Translations under genes and position numbers: made by a program
Shown here: piece after piece, positions 25,340-34,706 of the stretch
Layout: every line of letters starts with the position of its first letter
How positions within the stretch are numbered: the stretch's first letter is position 1
Assembly: GCA_025351645.1 (NCBI GenBank)
Contig: JANXVN010000175.1
Span: 1 to 34,971 of the forward strand
DNA: 34,971 nucleotides
From: Ferruginibacter sp.
GTDB taxonomy: Bacteria > Bacteroidota > Bacteroidia > Chitinophagales > Chitinophagaceae
Direction: 5' to 3'
Notes under the pieces: model-generated
What the model saw: only the letters and a program-made list of their open reading frames with translations
Databases searched by the model: none
Told to the model about the DNA's origin: nothing

Positions 25340-26794
25340 ATGCAACTATTTTTCTATTGCCTTGCCACGTTTATAATTGGTTTTTTATTAGCCTGGCTTA
25401 TTAAAAAAGTACCGGCACATAATACCTCGGGAATAGAACTGGCCAATACAAAAAACACCTCTTTAGAAACGGAGAAACATTACTTGCTCGCAGCAAATAA
25501 CGGACTGGAAGCCAAGCTTGGCATTGCAAGCAAAGATTTAGTTGACGCCAGTAAAATGGTTACCGCATACAGTACAAAAATTGAAGCCATGGCAGAGGCG
25601 ACCGCCATTGGAAAAGAGGCGTACAACCAACTACAGCAAAGGCTTTTAGAGGCTACCACTCTTTTATCTGGCATTGAAAACAAAAATTATTCCCTTACCT
25701 CCGAGCTTCGTTTTAAAGATGAACAATTAGCTACCCAAAAGGATCAGCTGCTGGACATTGGCAAAAAATTTGAAGATCAGTTCGCTTTGTTAGCACAAAA
25801 AATACTAGAAGAAAAAACAACCACTTTCAATTCCGTACAAGAGAAAAACCTTGCTGCTTTATTGAACCCGTTAAAAGAAAATATTGAAACATTTAAAACA
25901 GCTTTTGAAACGAGGTACACAACAGAATCCAACGACCGTATTTCTTTAAGGGAGCAGATAAAGCACATGCTGGTATTGAACAATACTTTATCTGCGCAAG
26001 CAAACAACTTAACCAATGCTTTACGCGGCCAGGTAAAGCAGCAAGGCAACTGGGGCGAGATGATATTAGAGAGTATCTTGGAATATGCCGACCTTCAAAA
26101 AGGCATCCATTATTTTGTGCAGGAGCGTACCGAAGGCGAAGCGGGCAATGCCTTACAGCCAGATATCATCATCCGCTATCCAGATGACCGCAGCATTGTA
26201 ATTGATAGTAAAGTATCGCTGCTGCACTATGAACAATATAGCAATGCAACAGATATAGATACACAAAAAATAGCAGTAGGCTTACTGCTACAATCGGTAC
26301 ACCGCCATATAGATGGCCTAAGTGGAAAAAAATACCAGGATGCTGTTGGCGCATTAGATTTTGTAATGCTATTTGTACCCGTAGAAGGTGCTTACATCAC
26401 TATCATGCAGGAAGAAAGAGAGCTATGGCAATACGCCTATAAGAGAAGGGTTTTATTGATTAGCCCCACCAATTTAATTGCCGCCATGAAACTGGTGTAC
26501 GACCTGTGGAAACGCGAAGGCATAAATCAGAACGCCCACGAGATAGCAGAAAAAGCAGTAAAGATTTACGAAAAATTAGCCGCCTTTATAGAAGACTTTG
26601 AAAAGGTAGGCGCTACGCTGGACAAGGCTACTGCCACATTTAAAGATGCACAGAAAAAGCTGCACACTGGCAGGGGAAATGTATTAAGCCAGGCATCGCA
26701 GATGAAGCAAAAAGTACATCACACAAAACCAGCCAGGGAGTTGCCAGCGCATTTGGTAGAACAGGCGCTAAGTGAAGAAGACACCTTTGAGTGA
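25340..26794 (+). CDS. rmuC: DNA recombination protein RmuC
   Basis: This 484-residue RmuC family protein has a nuclease-like fold and is linked to limiting inversions and rearrangements between short inverted repeats. Seen: an N-terminal membrane anchor (about 2-22), a long coiled-coil region (about 30-190), then the conserved core QGNWGEMILESILEYADL, QPDIIIRYPDDRSIVIDSKVSLLHYEQY, and FVPVEGAYITIMQ through RRVLLISPTNLIAAMKLVYDLWKREGINQNA. The PD-(D/E)xK-like D...DSK residues are present. The stop codon is embedded in a 7-bp tandem repeat. Assignment is secure. Confidence 0.95.
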   Translation: MQLFFYCLATFIIGFLLAWLIKKVPAHNTSGIELANTKNTSLETEKHYLLAANNGLEAKLGIASKDLVDASKMVTAYSTKIEAMAEATAIGKEAYNQLQQRLLEATTLLSGIENKNYSLTSELRFKDEQLATQKDQLLDIGKKFEDQFALLAQKILEEKTTTFNSVQEKNLAALLNPLKENIETFKTAFETRYTTESNDRISLREQIKHMLVLNNTLSAQANNLTNALRGQVKQQGNWGEMILESILEYADLQKGIHYFVQERTEGEAGNALQPDIIIRYPDDRSIVIDSKVSLLHYEQYSNATDIDTQKIAVGLLLQSVHRHIDGLSGKKYQDAVGALDFVMLFVPVEGAYITIMQEERELWQYAYKRRVLLISPTNLIAAMKLVYDLWKREGINQNAHEIAEKAVKIYEKLAAFIEDFEKVGATLDKATATFKDAQKKLHTGRGNVLSQASQMKQKVHHTKPARELPAHLVEQALSEEDTFE

Positions 26795-26813
26795 TGAGTG
26801 ATGAGTGATGAGT
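26789..26813. repeat. 7-bp tandem repeat at the rmuC stop
   Basis: GATGAGT-type heptamers repeat about three and a half times, overlapping the end of rmuC. A partly complementary heptamer run lies at 26894-26921. Confidence 0.75.
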
Positions 26814-26893
26814 TTCGGCTTGCTACTTTCTTCAAAAAATGAATATTGTACTAAAGACAAATATTTACAGAGCAGTTGATTTGACAGAACTTT

Positions 26894-26921
26894 TAACTTC
26901 TAACTCCTAACTCATAACTAA
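26894..26921. repeat. Four TAACTNN heptamers
   Basis: TAACTTC, TAACTCC, TAACTCA and TAACTAA follow each other exactly. A further relic, CTCATAACTCGTAAC, lies near 27054-27069. The rest of 26795-27093 shows no gene. Confidence 0.7.
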
Positions 26922-27093
26922 TATCCTAACTTATTTTATTATTTAGTTAAGCTATTCTTGCAAGTATTAGAACGCTTCGATTTTTTTATGCTTTATTAGG
27001 TATCTTGTTAATAGTTTTAAGGGGGGGATTACGGGTAAGCCCTTAGCCCGAAACTCATAACTCGTAACTTAAATTATAACTTCAACTACAACA

Positions 27094-27432
27094 ATGAAAA
27101 GATTTTGCTTTGCGCTTGATTTGGTTGATGACCCGGCATTGATTGCTGAATATGAACAATGGCACAAAGCAGAAAACTGCTGGCCAGAAATTAAAAAAAG
27201 CATCCTTGATGCAGGCATTGCACAAATGGAAATTTACCGGACCGGCAACCGTTTATTTATGATAATGGATACTGACGCAACATTTAGCTTTGAGCGTAAA
27301 TCGGCCATGGATGCGGCCAACGAAAAAGTACAGCAATGGGAGCAACTGATGTGGAAATTCCAGTCATCTATCCCATGGGCAAAGGAGGGTGAGAAATGGG
27401 TACTGATGGATACTATTTTTAAACTTGTTTAA
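27094..27432 (+). CDS. L-rhamnose mutarotase family protein (probable L-fucose mutarotase role)
   Basis: This 112-residue protein has the RhaM/DUF718 pattern: MKRFCFALDLVDDPALIAEYEQWHK at the start, WPEIKKSILDAGIAQMEIYRTGNRLFMIMDT in the middle and the late motif VQQWEQLMWKFQSSIPWA. These enzymes interconvert anomers of 6-deoxyhexoses. It is the first gene of the plus-strand operon for L-fucose breakdown, so acting on L-fucose is more likely here than on rhamnose. The next gene starts 16 bp after its stop. Confidence 0.9.
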   Translation: MKRFCFALDLVDDPALIAEYEQWHKAENCWPEIKKSILDAGIAQMEIYRTGNRLFMIMDTDATFSFERKSAMDAANEKVQQWEQLMWKFQSSIPWAKEGEKWVLMDTIFKLV

Positions 27433-27448
27433 CCTTAATATAAAAGAT

Positions 27449-28213
27449 ATGTTTTCCTTAACAGATAAAGAAGCAGTAATTACCGGCGGCGGAAGTGGTA
27501 TTGGTAAAGCCATTGCAGAAATGTTTGCCAAACAAGGCGCTACCGTGCATATTATAGAGCTTAATAAAACAAATGCCGACCAAACGGCTGCGTCAATAAT
27601 AACTAGTGGTGGCAAGGCTTTGGCGCATAGCGGCGATGTTAGCAACCAACAAATGGTTAAAGAAATTTTTGCGGCAATCGGCAGCATAGATATTTTAGTA
27701 AACTGCGCCGGAATAGCCAATGTAGGCCGGGCAGATACTACCACCGAAGAAGATTTTACCAAAGTATTTAACGTAAACGTAAGAGGCACTTACAATTGCC
27801 TGCACGAAGTATTGCCAATATTTAAAAGTAAAGGCAGTGGCGTTATTTTAAATATCGCCTCCATTGCTGCTTGGGTGGGGCTTGCAGATAGGTTTGCTTA
27901 TAGTATGAGCAAAGGCGCCGTTTTTGCCATGACCTTAAGCGTGGCAAAAGATTACCTGCCAGATAATATCCGCTGCAACTCCATTTCGCCAGCCAGGATA
28001 CATACCCCTTTTGTAGATGGGTTTATAGCAAAAAATTATCCCGGCAAGGAAGAAGAAATGTTTGAAAAATTATCCAAGAGCCAGCCCATCGGCAGGATGG
28101 GCACCGTAGAAGAAGTAGCTGCACTAGCCTTATACCTTTGCAGTGATGAAGCAGGCTTTGTAACCGGTATGGATTACCCTATCGATGGAGGCTTTATAAA
28201 ATTAAATACTTAA
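27449..28213 (+). CDS. SDR family oxidoreductase, probable 2-keto-3-deoxy-L-fuconate dehydrogenase
   Basis: This 254-residue short-chain dehydrogenase has cofactor motif ITGGGSGIGKAIAEMFAKQ, VNCAGIAN, catalytic Ser in LNIASIAAW and Tyr/Lys in YSMSKGA, ending VTGMDYPIDGGFIKL. A frame opening at 27425 would overlap the previous gene, so the internal ATG at 27449 (MFSLTDKEAV) is chosen. In the non-phosphorylated L-fucose route an SDR oxidises 2-keto-3-deoxy-L-fuconate to the 2,4-diketo acid; an alternative is direct oxidation of L-fucose. The neighbouring hydrolase for the diketo acid favours the first role. Confidence 0.85.
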   Translation: MFSLTDKEAVITGGGSGIGKAIAEMFAKQGATVHIIELNKTNADQTAASIITSGGKALAHSGDVSNQQMVKEIFAAIGSIDILVNCAGIANVGRADTTTEEDFTKVFNVNVRGTYNCLHEVLPIFKSKGSGVILNIASIAAWVGLADRFAYSMSKGAVFAMTLSVAKDYLPDNIRCNSISPARIHTPFVDGFIAKNYPGKEEEMFEKLSKSQPIGRMGTVEEVAALALYLCSDEAGFVTGMDYPIDGGFIKLNT

Positions 28214-28297
28214 GCAGGCCTTCAAACACCATTAAAAATAATTGCCATTATGCTTTTGTGCTAATGTACAATCAAGCAAAATTATAAAAATAAAAAC

Positions 28298-29155
28298 ATG
28301 AAATTAATTCGTTTTGGAGAATTTGGCAAAGAGCTGCCAGGCGTGCATATCAACGGCGTTAATTATGATGTGAGTAGTTTTATAAAAGACTATGATGAAC
28401 ATTTTTTTGCGGGTGATGGCTTAACGCAATTGGCTAAAATAGTTGCTGAACATACAACTAATTTACCCGTTGTTGTAGCTGGTGCAAGGCTGGGAAGCCC
28501 TGTGGCACGTCCTTCTAAGATTGTATGTATCGGCTTAAATTATGCTAAGCATGCTAAAGAAACCAATGCGCCCATCCCTAAAGAACCTATCATTTTTTTT
28601 AAATCAACTACCTCTTTAGGTGGGCCAAACGATAGCATCACCATCCCAAAAAATTCTATTAAAACAGATTGGGAAGTAGAGCTGGCCTTTATAATGGGCA
28701 AAAAAGCAAGCTATGTGGAAGAAGCCGAAGCAATGGATTATGTTGCTGGGTTTGCCTTGCATAATGATGTAAGCGAAAGGGAGTTTCAATTAGAACGTGG
28801 GGGTACCTGGGATAAAGGAAAAGGCTGTGACACTTTTGCACCTATTGGTCCATGGCTAGTAACAAAAGATGAAATTGCAGACCCACACAACCTGCGCTTA
28901 TGGTTAAAAGTAAATGATAAAATGATGCAGGATAGCAATACTGATGACCTCATTTTCAACATACCATTTTTGGTTTCTTACATTAGCCAGTTCATGACTT
29001 TATTGCCCGGCGATATTGTTAGTACAGGCACGCCTGCAGGCGTTGGGCTGGGATTTAACCCACCTTTATATTTAAAGCCCGGCGATGTAGTAGAGTTAAG
29101 CATTGATGGGTTGGGAACCAGTAAACAAACCTGCGTTGCATATGCAAAAAATTGA
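28298..29155 (+). CDS. Fumarylacetoacetate hydrolase family protein, probable 2,4-diketo-3-deoxy-L-fuconate hydrolase
   Basis: This 285-residue enzyme has the FAH catalytic domain: KIVCIGLNYAKHAKETNAPIPKEPIIFFKSTTS, the metal-ligand segment DWEVELAFIMGKKA, DVSEREFQLERGGTWDKGKGCDTFAPIGPWLV, and the end LLPGDIVSTGTPAGVGLG. Such enzymes split diketo acids; in the L-fucose pathway this gives pyruvate and L-lactate. The gene overlaps the following lactonase gene by 14 bp, so they are probably translated together. Confidence 0.88.
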   Translation: MKLIRFGEFGKELPGVHINGVNYDVSSFIKDYDEHFFAGDGLTQLAKIVAEHTTNLPVVVAGARLGSPVARPSKIVCIGLNYAKHAKETNAPIPKEPIIFFKSTTSLGGPNDSITIPKNSIKTDWEVELAFIMGKKASYVEEAEAMDYVAGFALHNDVSEREFQLERGGTWDKGKGCDTFAPIGPWLVTKDEIADPHNLRLWLKVNDKMMQDSNTDDLIFNIPFLVSYISQFMTLLPGDIVSTGTPAGVGLGFNPPLYLKPGDVVELSIDGLGTSKQTCVAYAKN

Positions 29156-29975
29156 TAGCCACCAGCACTTTTGGCACTATGATGCAACCAGGCACAGTTG
29201 GATAGACGATAGCATGGCCATAATAAGAAAAAACTTTTTACCAGCCAACCTAGTGCCGTTACTGCAGCAAAATAATGTAGCAGGCTGTGTGGCAGTGCAG
29301 GCGGATGAAACTGAGGCGGAGAATGACTTTCTTCTATCGCTTGTTAATGAAAATGCATTTATAAAAGGTGTAGTTGGCTGGGTTGAGCTTACTGCAAAAA
29401 ATGTTCAGGAAAGATTAGCCTATTACAAACAGTTTAGCAGTATCAAAGGCTTTAGATATATTCTCCAAGGGCTTGATCCATCTTTTATGCTGCAGCCCAA
29501 TTTTATAAATGGCATTGCAGCATTACAGCCATTTAGCTTTACATACGACCTGCTGATTTTTCCCAAACATCTGCCAGCGGCAATACAATTAGTAAAGAAA
29601 TTTCCGCAACAAAAATTTGTAATTGACCATATAGCAAAGCCCTACATAAAAGCAGGGCTAATCGACGAATGGAAAAGAGATATTAAAGCCATTGCACAAC
29701 ACGATAATGTTTGGTGTAAAATAAGCGGCATGGCCACAGAAGCTGATCATCGGCTTTGGCAACCGGCACACCTGACGCCTTACATCGATACAGTAGTACA
29801 AGCATTCGGTACAAAAAGAATTATGTATGGCAGCGATTGGCCAGTGTGCCTGGTAGCAGGACGATACCAAAAAATAATACAGGTTGTTGAAAATTATTTT
29901 GTTGATTTTACAACTACAGAACAAACCAATATTTTTAGTAACAATGCCAACTCATTTTATCAACTTCAAAATTAA
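29142..29975 (+). CDS. Amidohydrolase family, probable L-fuconolactonase
   Basis: This 277-residue metal-dependent hydrolase begins with KIDSHQHFWHYD (HxH metal motif) and continues with the conserved blocks VVGWVEL, KGFRYILQGLD, YDLLIFPKHL, FVIDHIAKP, WCKISGMATEAD and IMYGSDWPVC (late Asp). This is the pattern of the L-fucono-1,5-lactonase/YtfL-like group, which opens the lactone made by sugar oxidation. The start at 29142 (MQKIDSHQ) was chosen over an upstream one at 29103 because the conserved motif begins there; it overlaps the previous gene by 14 bp. The next gene starts 5 bp after its stop. Confidence 0.88.
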   Translation: MQKIDSHQHFWHYDATRHSWIDDSMAIIRKNFLPANLVPLLQQNNVAGCVAVQADETEAENDFLLSLVNENAFIKGVVGWVELTAKNVQERLAYYKQFSSIKGFRYILQGLDPSFMLQPNFINGIAALQPFSFTYDLLIFPKHLPAAIQLVKKFPQQKFVIDHIAKPYIKAGLIDEWKRDIKAIAQHDNVWCKISGMATEADHRLWQPAHLTPYIDTVVQAFGTKRIMYGSDWPVCLVAGRYQKIIQVVENYFVDFTTTEQTNIFSNNANSFYQLQN

Positions 29976-29980
29976 ATTAC

Positions 29981-31039
29981 ATGTCAGCGATTGCACCAAG
30001 GCCAGCCAGCAATGAAATTAATACCACCCTAAAATTGCCACCTGTAATTTTTGGCACCAGCGGCTTAGGCAACTTATACGAGGTTGTTCCGTATGCCATC
30101 AAGTTTGAAATTATAAAAGAATCGATTAAGCATGCACCGGAAATACCCATGTTTGATACTGCCGGCAAATACGGGGCTGGCTTAGCTTTGGAAGTATTGG
30201 GCAAATGCCTGAAAGAATTAGGCGTATCAAAAGATGGCGTTATTATCAGCAATAAATTAGGGTGGTACCAAACAGAATTAACAACGCCTCAGCCAACTTT
30301 TGAAAGGGATATTTGGAAGGATATGAAAAATGATGCAGTACAAAGAATTAGCTACAATGGCATTATTGAATGTTTTGAACAGGGCAATGAATTGTTGGGA
30401 GATTACGATTCGCAAATGGCGTCTGTGCACGACCCCGACGAATACCTGGCAGCAGCAACCGATACAAAAGACGAGGTAAAAAGATACGATGATATACTAG
30501 CCGCTTACACGGCATTAAGTGAATTAAAGCAACAAGGCAAAGTCAGTTCGGTTGGCGTGGGTGCAAAAAATTGGCGATCTATTCAACGCATTTCTAAAGA
30601 TTTGGCGTTAGATTGGGTGATGATTGCCAATAGCTTATCGCTGCATTCGCACCCAAAAGAATTGATTGATTTTGTTGGCGAATTACACCAGAGAGGAACG
30701 GTAATAATCAACTCAGCCGTTTTTAACGGCGGTTTTTTAGTTGGCCGGGACCATTACAATTATATGTTGGTAGATGAAAATACGCCACAAGGAAAAGCCC
30801 TATACAAATGGCGGACAGATTTTTTTGCGCTTTGTAAAGATTTTAATATTGAGCCTGCCGAAGCATGTTTTGCATTTGGCTTTAACATACCCGGCGTAAC
30901 CAGCGTAGCAGTAAGTACGGTTGACCCTAAAAAAGTAAAAAGGAATATTGAAATGGCCACTAAAAAAATTCCTGATGCTTTTTGGATAGCCATGAAGGAG
31001 AAGGGGTTGCTGGAAACGCACTACGTAATTAATGGATAA
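29981..31039 (+). CDS. Aldo/keto reductase, probable L-fucose (aldose) dehydrogenase
   Basis: This 352-residue aldo/keto reductase has PPVIFGTSGLGNLY, MFDTAGKYGAGLALEVLG with the Asp/Tyr pair, IISNKLGWY (Lys), ASVHDPDEY, KVSSVGVGAKNW and a C-terminal GVTSVAVSTVDPKKVKRNIE that contacts NADP. It resembles D-threo-aldose/L-fucose dehydrogenases, which make L-fucono-lactone for the preceding lactonase. It is the last gene of the operon and is followed by a strong terminator. Confidence 0.87.
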   Translation: MSAIAPRPASNEINTTLKLPPVIFGTSGLGNLYEVVPYAIKFEIIKESIKHAPEIPMFDTAGKYGAGLALEVLGKCLKELGVSKDGVIISNKLGWYQTELTTPQPTFERDIWKDMKNDAVQRISYNGIIECFEQGNELLGDYDSQMASVHDPDEYLAAATDTKDEVKRYDDILAAYTALSELKQQGKVSSVGVGAKNWRSIQRISKDLALDWVMIANSLSLHSHPKELIDFVGELHQRGTVIINSAVFNGGFLVGRDHYNYMLVDENTPQGKALYKWRTDFFALCKDFNIEPAEACFAFGFNIPGVTSVAVSTVDPKKVKRNIEMATKKIPDAFWIAMKEKGLLETHYVING

Positions 31040-31111
31040 TTCTTTAATGGATAATTGATAATAAATTAAGCAGCTATTTGCCACGTTTGTTACTTAATAA
31101 TGCACAATATA

Positions 31112-31144
31112 AAGCCTCATTTTATGCGTAATAAAATGAGGCTT
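31112..31144 (+). terminator. Hairpin terminator of the fucose operon
   Basis: AAGCCTCATTTTAT (31112-31125) and ATAAAATGAGGCTT (31131-31144) form a perfect 14-bp stem with loop GCGTA, followed by CTCTTTAT. It lies 73 bp after the aldo/keto reductase stop. Confidence 0.88.
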
Positions 31145-31354
31145 CTCTTTATCCGGCATATCGTTTCCTACAAAAAAGTATAAGAGTGCGCAGTGCTGGG
31201 CAATATTTATGCTCCTTACTCTAACCAACCCGAAAGCTGTAAAAAGTTGCATCTGTATTGCATAATCCTTAATTTAATTTATATAGTTTATAATGGTAAA
31301 ATGTACGGCGTAAAATAGATGAGCTATCAAGTTACAGATAATTAAAAATTAAAA

Positions 31355-31570
31355 ATGAGGAATTAAGAATTTGTCCAGTTGCAGTGGCTTACCTTAAATC
31401 GTGGTACCCGGCCAAATATTTGCAAGCAAATTTTTGTGCGGACCAATACAGCAGCTATGGTGATCATTGTTGCCCGTCCGAATGGCAGCCGGGCGGATGT
31501 CACTCCCTTTTACGGCAAATCTTTACTGAGCTCTTCCTCAATTTACTACTAACTTTTACTGGTGCGCATA
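31355..31570 (+). repeat. Hairpin-bearing intergenic element, copy 3
   Basis: It begins with GAATTAAGAATT, then 36 bp later a hairpin (about 31408-31441). Blocks CAGCAGCTATGGTGATCATT, CCGGGCGG, CTCCCTTTTACGGC and TCCTCAATTTACTACT follow. The order is the reverse complement of the copy at 18793-19017 and collinear with 15362-15485. It lies between the convergent fucose operon and GH95 gene. The rest of 31145-31765 shows no gene. Confidence 0.75.
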
Positions 31571-31765
31571 GTATCAAAAGCACAAATGCACTTTCGGCAA
31601 AGGGTTCGATTTTTAAATATTTTCTACCTACCTAATAATCCCAAAGTGATTGATAGCATTTTTGAGCAGTAGGTTATAATTTACAAAAACTGTCACTCAT
31701 AAATACTGTTAATTATCTCATGTACCAAAAAACAAAGCTTAAAAATAACACTACGTTTTAAAAAC

Positions 31766-34261
31766 TTATAACTCTCCAATCATAACTAAATGGTAAGTTT
31801 CCCCCTTCGCCGTATCGAACGGTAATAAATAATCTTTGCCATCTTTTACAGCTTTTTTGTTAATGCCTTTAATTACAAATGGAACCGCATTTCTTACTAT
31901 GCATTTATTGCCTGCTAAAGATAAAATTGTTGCAGTGGCTAGTTTGCCATCCTTCCATTGCATGCTAACTTCAAATGCTCCACGTGCCTTCAACCCCTTT
32001 ACCATTCCCTCTTTCCAGGCGTTGGGCAAAGCAGGCAATAAGTGTAGCTCTTTTAAATGGCTTTGCAGCAGCATCTCAGCCATGCCAGCAGTACCTCCAA
32101 AATTGCCATCAATTTGAAACGGAGGATGGGCATCAAAAAAGTTAGGGTATGTGCCACCGCCACCGGCATAATTGGTAGCGCTGTCTCCGGTTAAATGCAG
32201 CAAGTCTTTTATTAAAACATGGGCATGGTTGCCATCCTGCAGCCTTGCCCAAAAATTAATTTTCCACGCCTTGCTCCAGCCTGTGCCTTCATCGCCCCGT
32301 AGCTCTAATGTTTTTTTAGCGGCTGCAAAATAGGCTGGCGTGGCTTCGGTAATTTGCCTGCCAGGGTGCAAGCCAAACAAATGAGAAGTATGGCGATGAT
32401 GCGGGTCAGTCTCTTCAAATTCTTTATACCATTCTACTATTTGCCCTTTGCTGCCAATGTGCATCGGGTATAGTTTTTTCCTTTTTTCAATCAGCGTATC
32501 CCTAAAAATTTTATCGGTGCCCAGCACATCGGCGGCATCGATCAGGTTGGTAAATAAATCCCAAATTATAGACATGTCCATTGTTGTGGCAACCGACACG
32601 CCCTGCTCTTTTCCACTGCTATCCTTAAATTTATTTTCGGGCGTGGTGGATGGTGCCGTAACCAAATAGCCATCTTTATTTTGCACCAGCCAATCCAATG
32701 TAAAAATTGCTGCACCTTTCATTATTGGATATGCCTTTTCCGCAAGGAATTTTTTATCCCCAGTGTAGGCGTAATGCTCCCAAAGATCCTGGCAAAGCCA
32801 ATTGGCACCCATGTACCAATTTGCCCATACAGGGTCGCCGCTACCGATATCGCCTACCGGATTAGATGTGCACCAGATATCGGAATTATGATGCGCCACC
32901 CAGCCCCTTGCATTGTAAAACTCTTTAGCCGTGCGGGTTCCGGTTACAGATAAACTTTTTATAAAATCAAATAATGGCGCATGCATTTCAGAAAGGTTGG
33001 TTACTTCTGCTGGCCAGTAATTCATTTGGGTGTTAATGTTGATGGTATAATTAGAGCTCCATGGCGCCCGTAATTCCTTGTTCCAAATGCCTTGCAAATT
33101 AGCGGGCGGCCCCCCAGGCCTGGAGCAGGAAATAAGCAGGTAACGCCCAAAATCAAAATACAAGGTTTCAATGCCGGGGTCGTAAGCACCTTTGGTGTAA
33201 GCGCTTAAACGTTCATCAGATGGCAGGCTTGTATTTGCATTATTTGTGGTACTATCCTTTAATATAAACGATACCCTGTTAAAATATTTTTGATAGTCTG
33301 CTACGTGCGCAGCCTTTATTACATCGTAAGCTTTTTTTGTTGCATTATTGGTGGCTGTATTAACAAGCGCTTTCTCATCTTTACCCTGCGAACCGGGGCA
33401 TTTATCGTAGCCGTTAAAACTTGTGGCTGCGGCAACATACAAAATTACTTCGGTAGCATTTTTAATATGGATGCCACTTGTATCTGTTGCAATTGCGCCA
33501 TCTTTTGTTACCGCTTTAATGCTGTATTGGTACCGCATGCCGTTGCAGCCTGCGGTATCCTCATATTTTAAGTATTCCCTATTTTCGGGGTTAAAATAAT
33601 TGGGGTCAACATGCACAGGTGCTTTGCCGCTTACCAGTAATTGGTTGTTGCCATTTACAGATAATTGGTACCGTAACTGGCTGTTAGCAGATACTGTAAA
33701 AGTTAAGCTAGCTTTTCTGCTTGCGGTTAATTTTACCAGCATAATATTATCGGGCGCCGAAACAAAAATTTCTCTTTTATAGGTAACGCCATCAACAGTA
33801 AAGCTGGTGGTAGCGGTGGCTTTTTGTATATCAAGGTTGCGGTAATAATTAAAAGCGGCTACACCATGAAAGTCTTGCCTGATTAGCATATCGCCCAGCG
33901 GAAGATAAGATTCCGTAAATAGGCCCTGCATATTTTTAGTTAGGTTTTCAGCTTTGCTATAGTCTTCATCTTTTAGTAAAGCTTCCCTTATTTGTGGTAA
34001 AAAAGTATGGGCTTGTGGGTTAATGTTGTGCTTTAAAGGCCCGCCGCTGTAAAGAGTACTTTCGTTTAACTGTATCAGCTCTTCTTCAACGCCGCCAAAT
34101 ACCATAGCGCCGATACGCCCGTTGCCTAGTGGTAGTGCTTCTACCCATTGTTTGGCTGGTTTTTTATACCACAATTTTGAGGTAGTTTGTGCATTTGACT
34201 GTGTAACAAATGTTACCAGCAACAAAGCTGGTATTAATTTTTTGTAAATCGCTTTCTTCAT
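31766..34261 (-). CDS. Secreted GH95 family alpha-L-fucosidase
   Basis: This 831-residue glycoside hydrolase family 95 enzyme would remove alpha-L-fucose (typically 1,2-linked) from plant or host glycans. Seen: an N-terminal signal peptide ending near SNAQ (about 24), the opening [37 protein letters not shown], the barrel motifs [18 protein letters not shown] (the N-x-N pair thought to position the water), [19 protein letters not shown] and [16 protein letters not shown] (with the candidate catalytic Asp). The length is typical. It is convergent with the L-fucose catabolic operon, so together they release and use fucose. Some family members prefer L-galactose, which remains possible. Confidence 0.93.
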   Translation of the reverse strand: MKKAIYKKLIPALLLVTFVTQSNAQTTSKLWYKKPAKQWVEALPLGNGRIGAMVFGGVEEELIQLNESTLYSGGPLKHNINPQAHTFLPQIREALLKDEDYSKAENLTKNMQGLFTESYLPLGDMLIRQDFHGVAAFNYYRNLDIQKATATTSFTVDGVTYKREIFVSAPDNIMLVKLTASRKASLTFTVSANSQLRYQLSVNGNNQLLVSGKAPVHVDPNYFNPENREYLKYEDTAGCNGMRYQYSIKAVTKDGAIATDTSGIHIKNATEVILYVAAATSFNGYDKCPGSQGKDEKALVNTATNNATKKAYDVIKAAHVADYQKYFNRVSFILKDSTTNNANTSLPSDERLSAYTKGAYDPGIETLYFDFGRYLLISCSRPGGPPANLQGIWNKELRAPWSSNYTININTQMNYWPAEVTNLSEMHAPLFDFIKSLSVTGTRTAKEFYNARGWVAHHNSDIWCTSNPVGDIGSGDPVWANWYMGANWLCQDLWEHYAYTGDKKFLAEKAYPIMKGAAIFTLDWLVQNKDGYLVTAPSTTPENKFKDSSGKEQGVSVATTMDMSIIWDLFTNLIDAADVLGTDKIFRDTLIEKRKKLYPMHIGSKGQIVEWYKEFEETDPHHRHTSHLFGLHPGRQITEATPAYFAAAKKTLELRGDEGTGWSKAWKINFWARLQDGNHAHVLIKDLLHLTGDSATNYAGGGGTYPNFFDAHPPFQIDGNFGGTAGMAEMLLQSHLKELHLLPALPNAWKEGMVKGLKARGAFEVSMQWKDGKLATATILSLAGNKCIVRNAVPFVIKGINKKAVKDGKDYLLPFDTAKGETYHLVMIGEL

Positions 34262-34706
34262 ATAGTTTTTACTTTTGCAAACTGCTTGGTAGTGTAAAGA
34301 AGGCGTGCTTACAAGGCATTGCCTTACAACTTAATTGACTTTGAAAATACTATTATGTTTTTAATAACCGAAGTGTAAATTTATTTTAGCCAATATTACT
34401 GATCATATTACCAACAGCACTTAAAATTATATTGCCAATTATTTTTATAGGATGGGCTTAAGAATATTGCTGGGCTTTCTAAAGGCTCTTTGATGCTACA
34501 AGTATTTTTAAAAAATCGCTGAAAAAAATAGTAAAAGCGTACAACGTGCGGCCTGCTGCCATTAGTAAGGGTTTTTAAAGCCCATATAGCTACTGTATTA
34601 ATTTAGGCAAAAAACAATATAATAAAGCGAAAATTAGCTATTTGGCCCGATGCTGTATTGCATAAAAATCATAAATAAATTAAAAAGATGTGTAGTGACA
34701 GGCTAA
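34262..34706. other. Intergenic region upstream of the GH95 gene
   Basis: A/T-rich, with no gene, RNA or strong hairpin that I can support. It should contain the promoter for the minus-strand fucosidase gene. Confidence 0.4.

Noticed and set aside
29103-29141. Upstream start for the lactonase gene
   Set aside because: It would overlap the previous gene by 53 bp, and the conserved HxH motif begins just after the 29142 start.
31384-31635. Plus-strand 83-codon frame
   Set aside because: It lies inside copy 3 of the hairpin-bearing element and the frame is not kept in the other copies.
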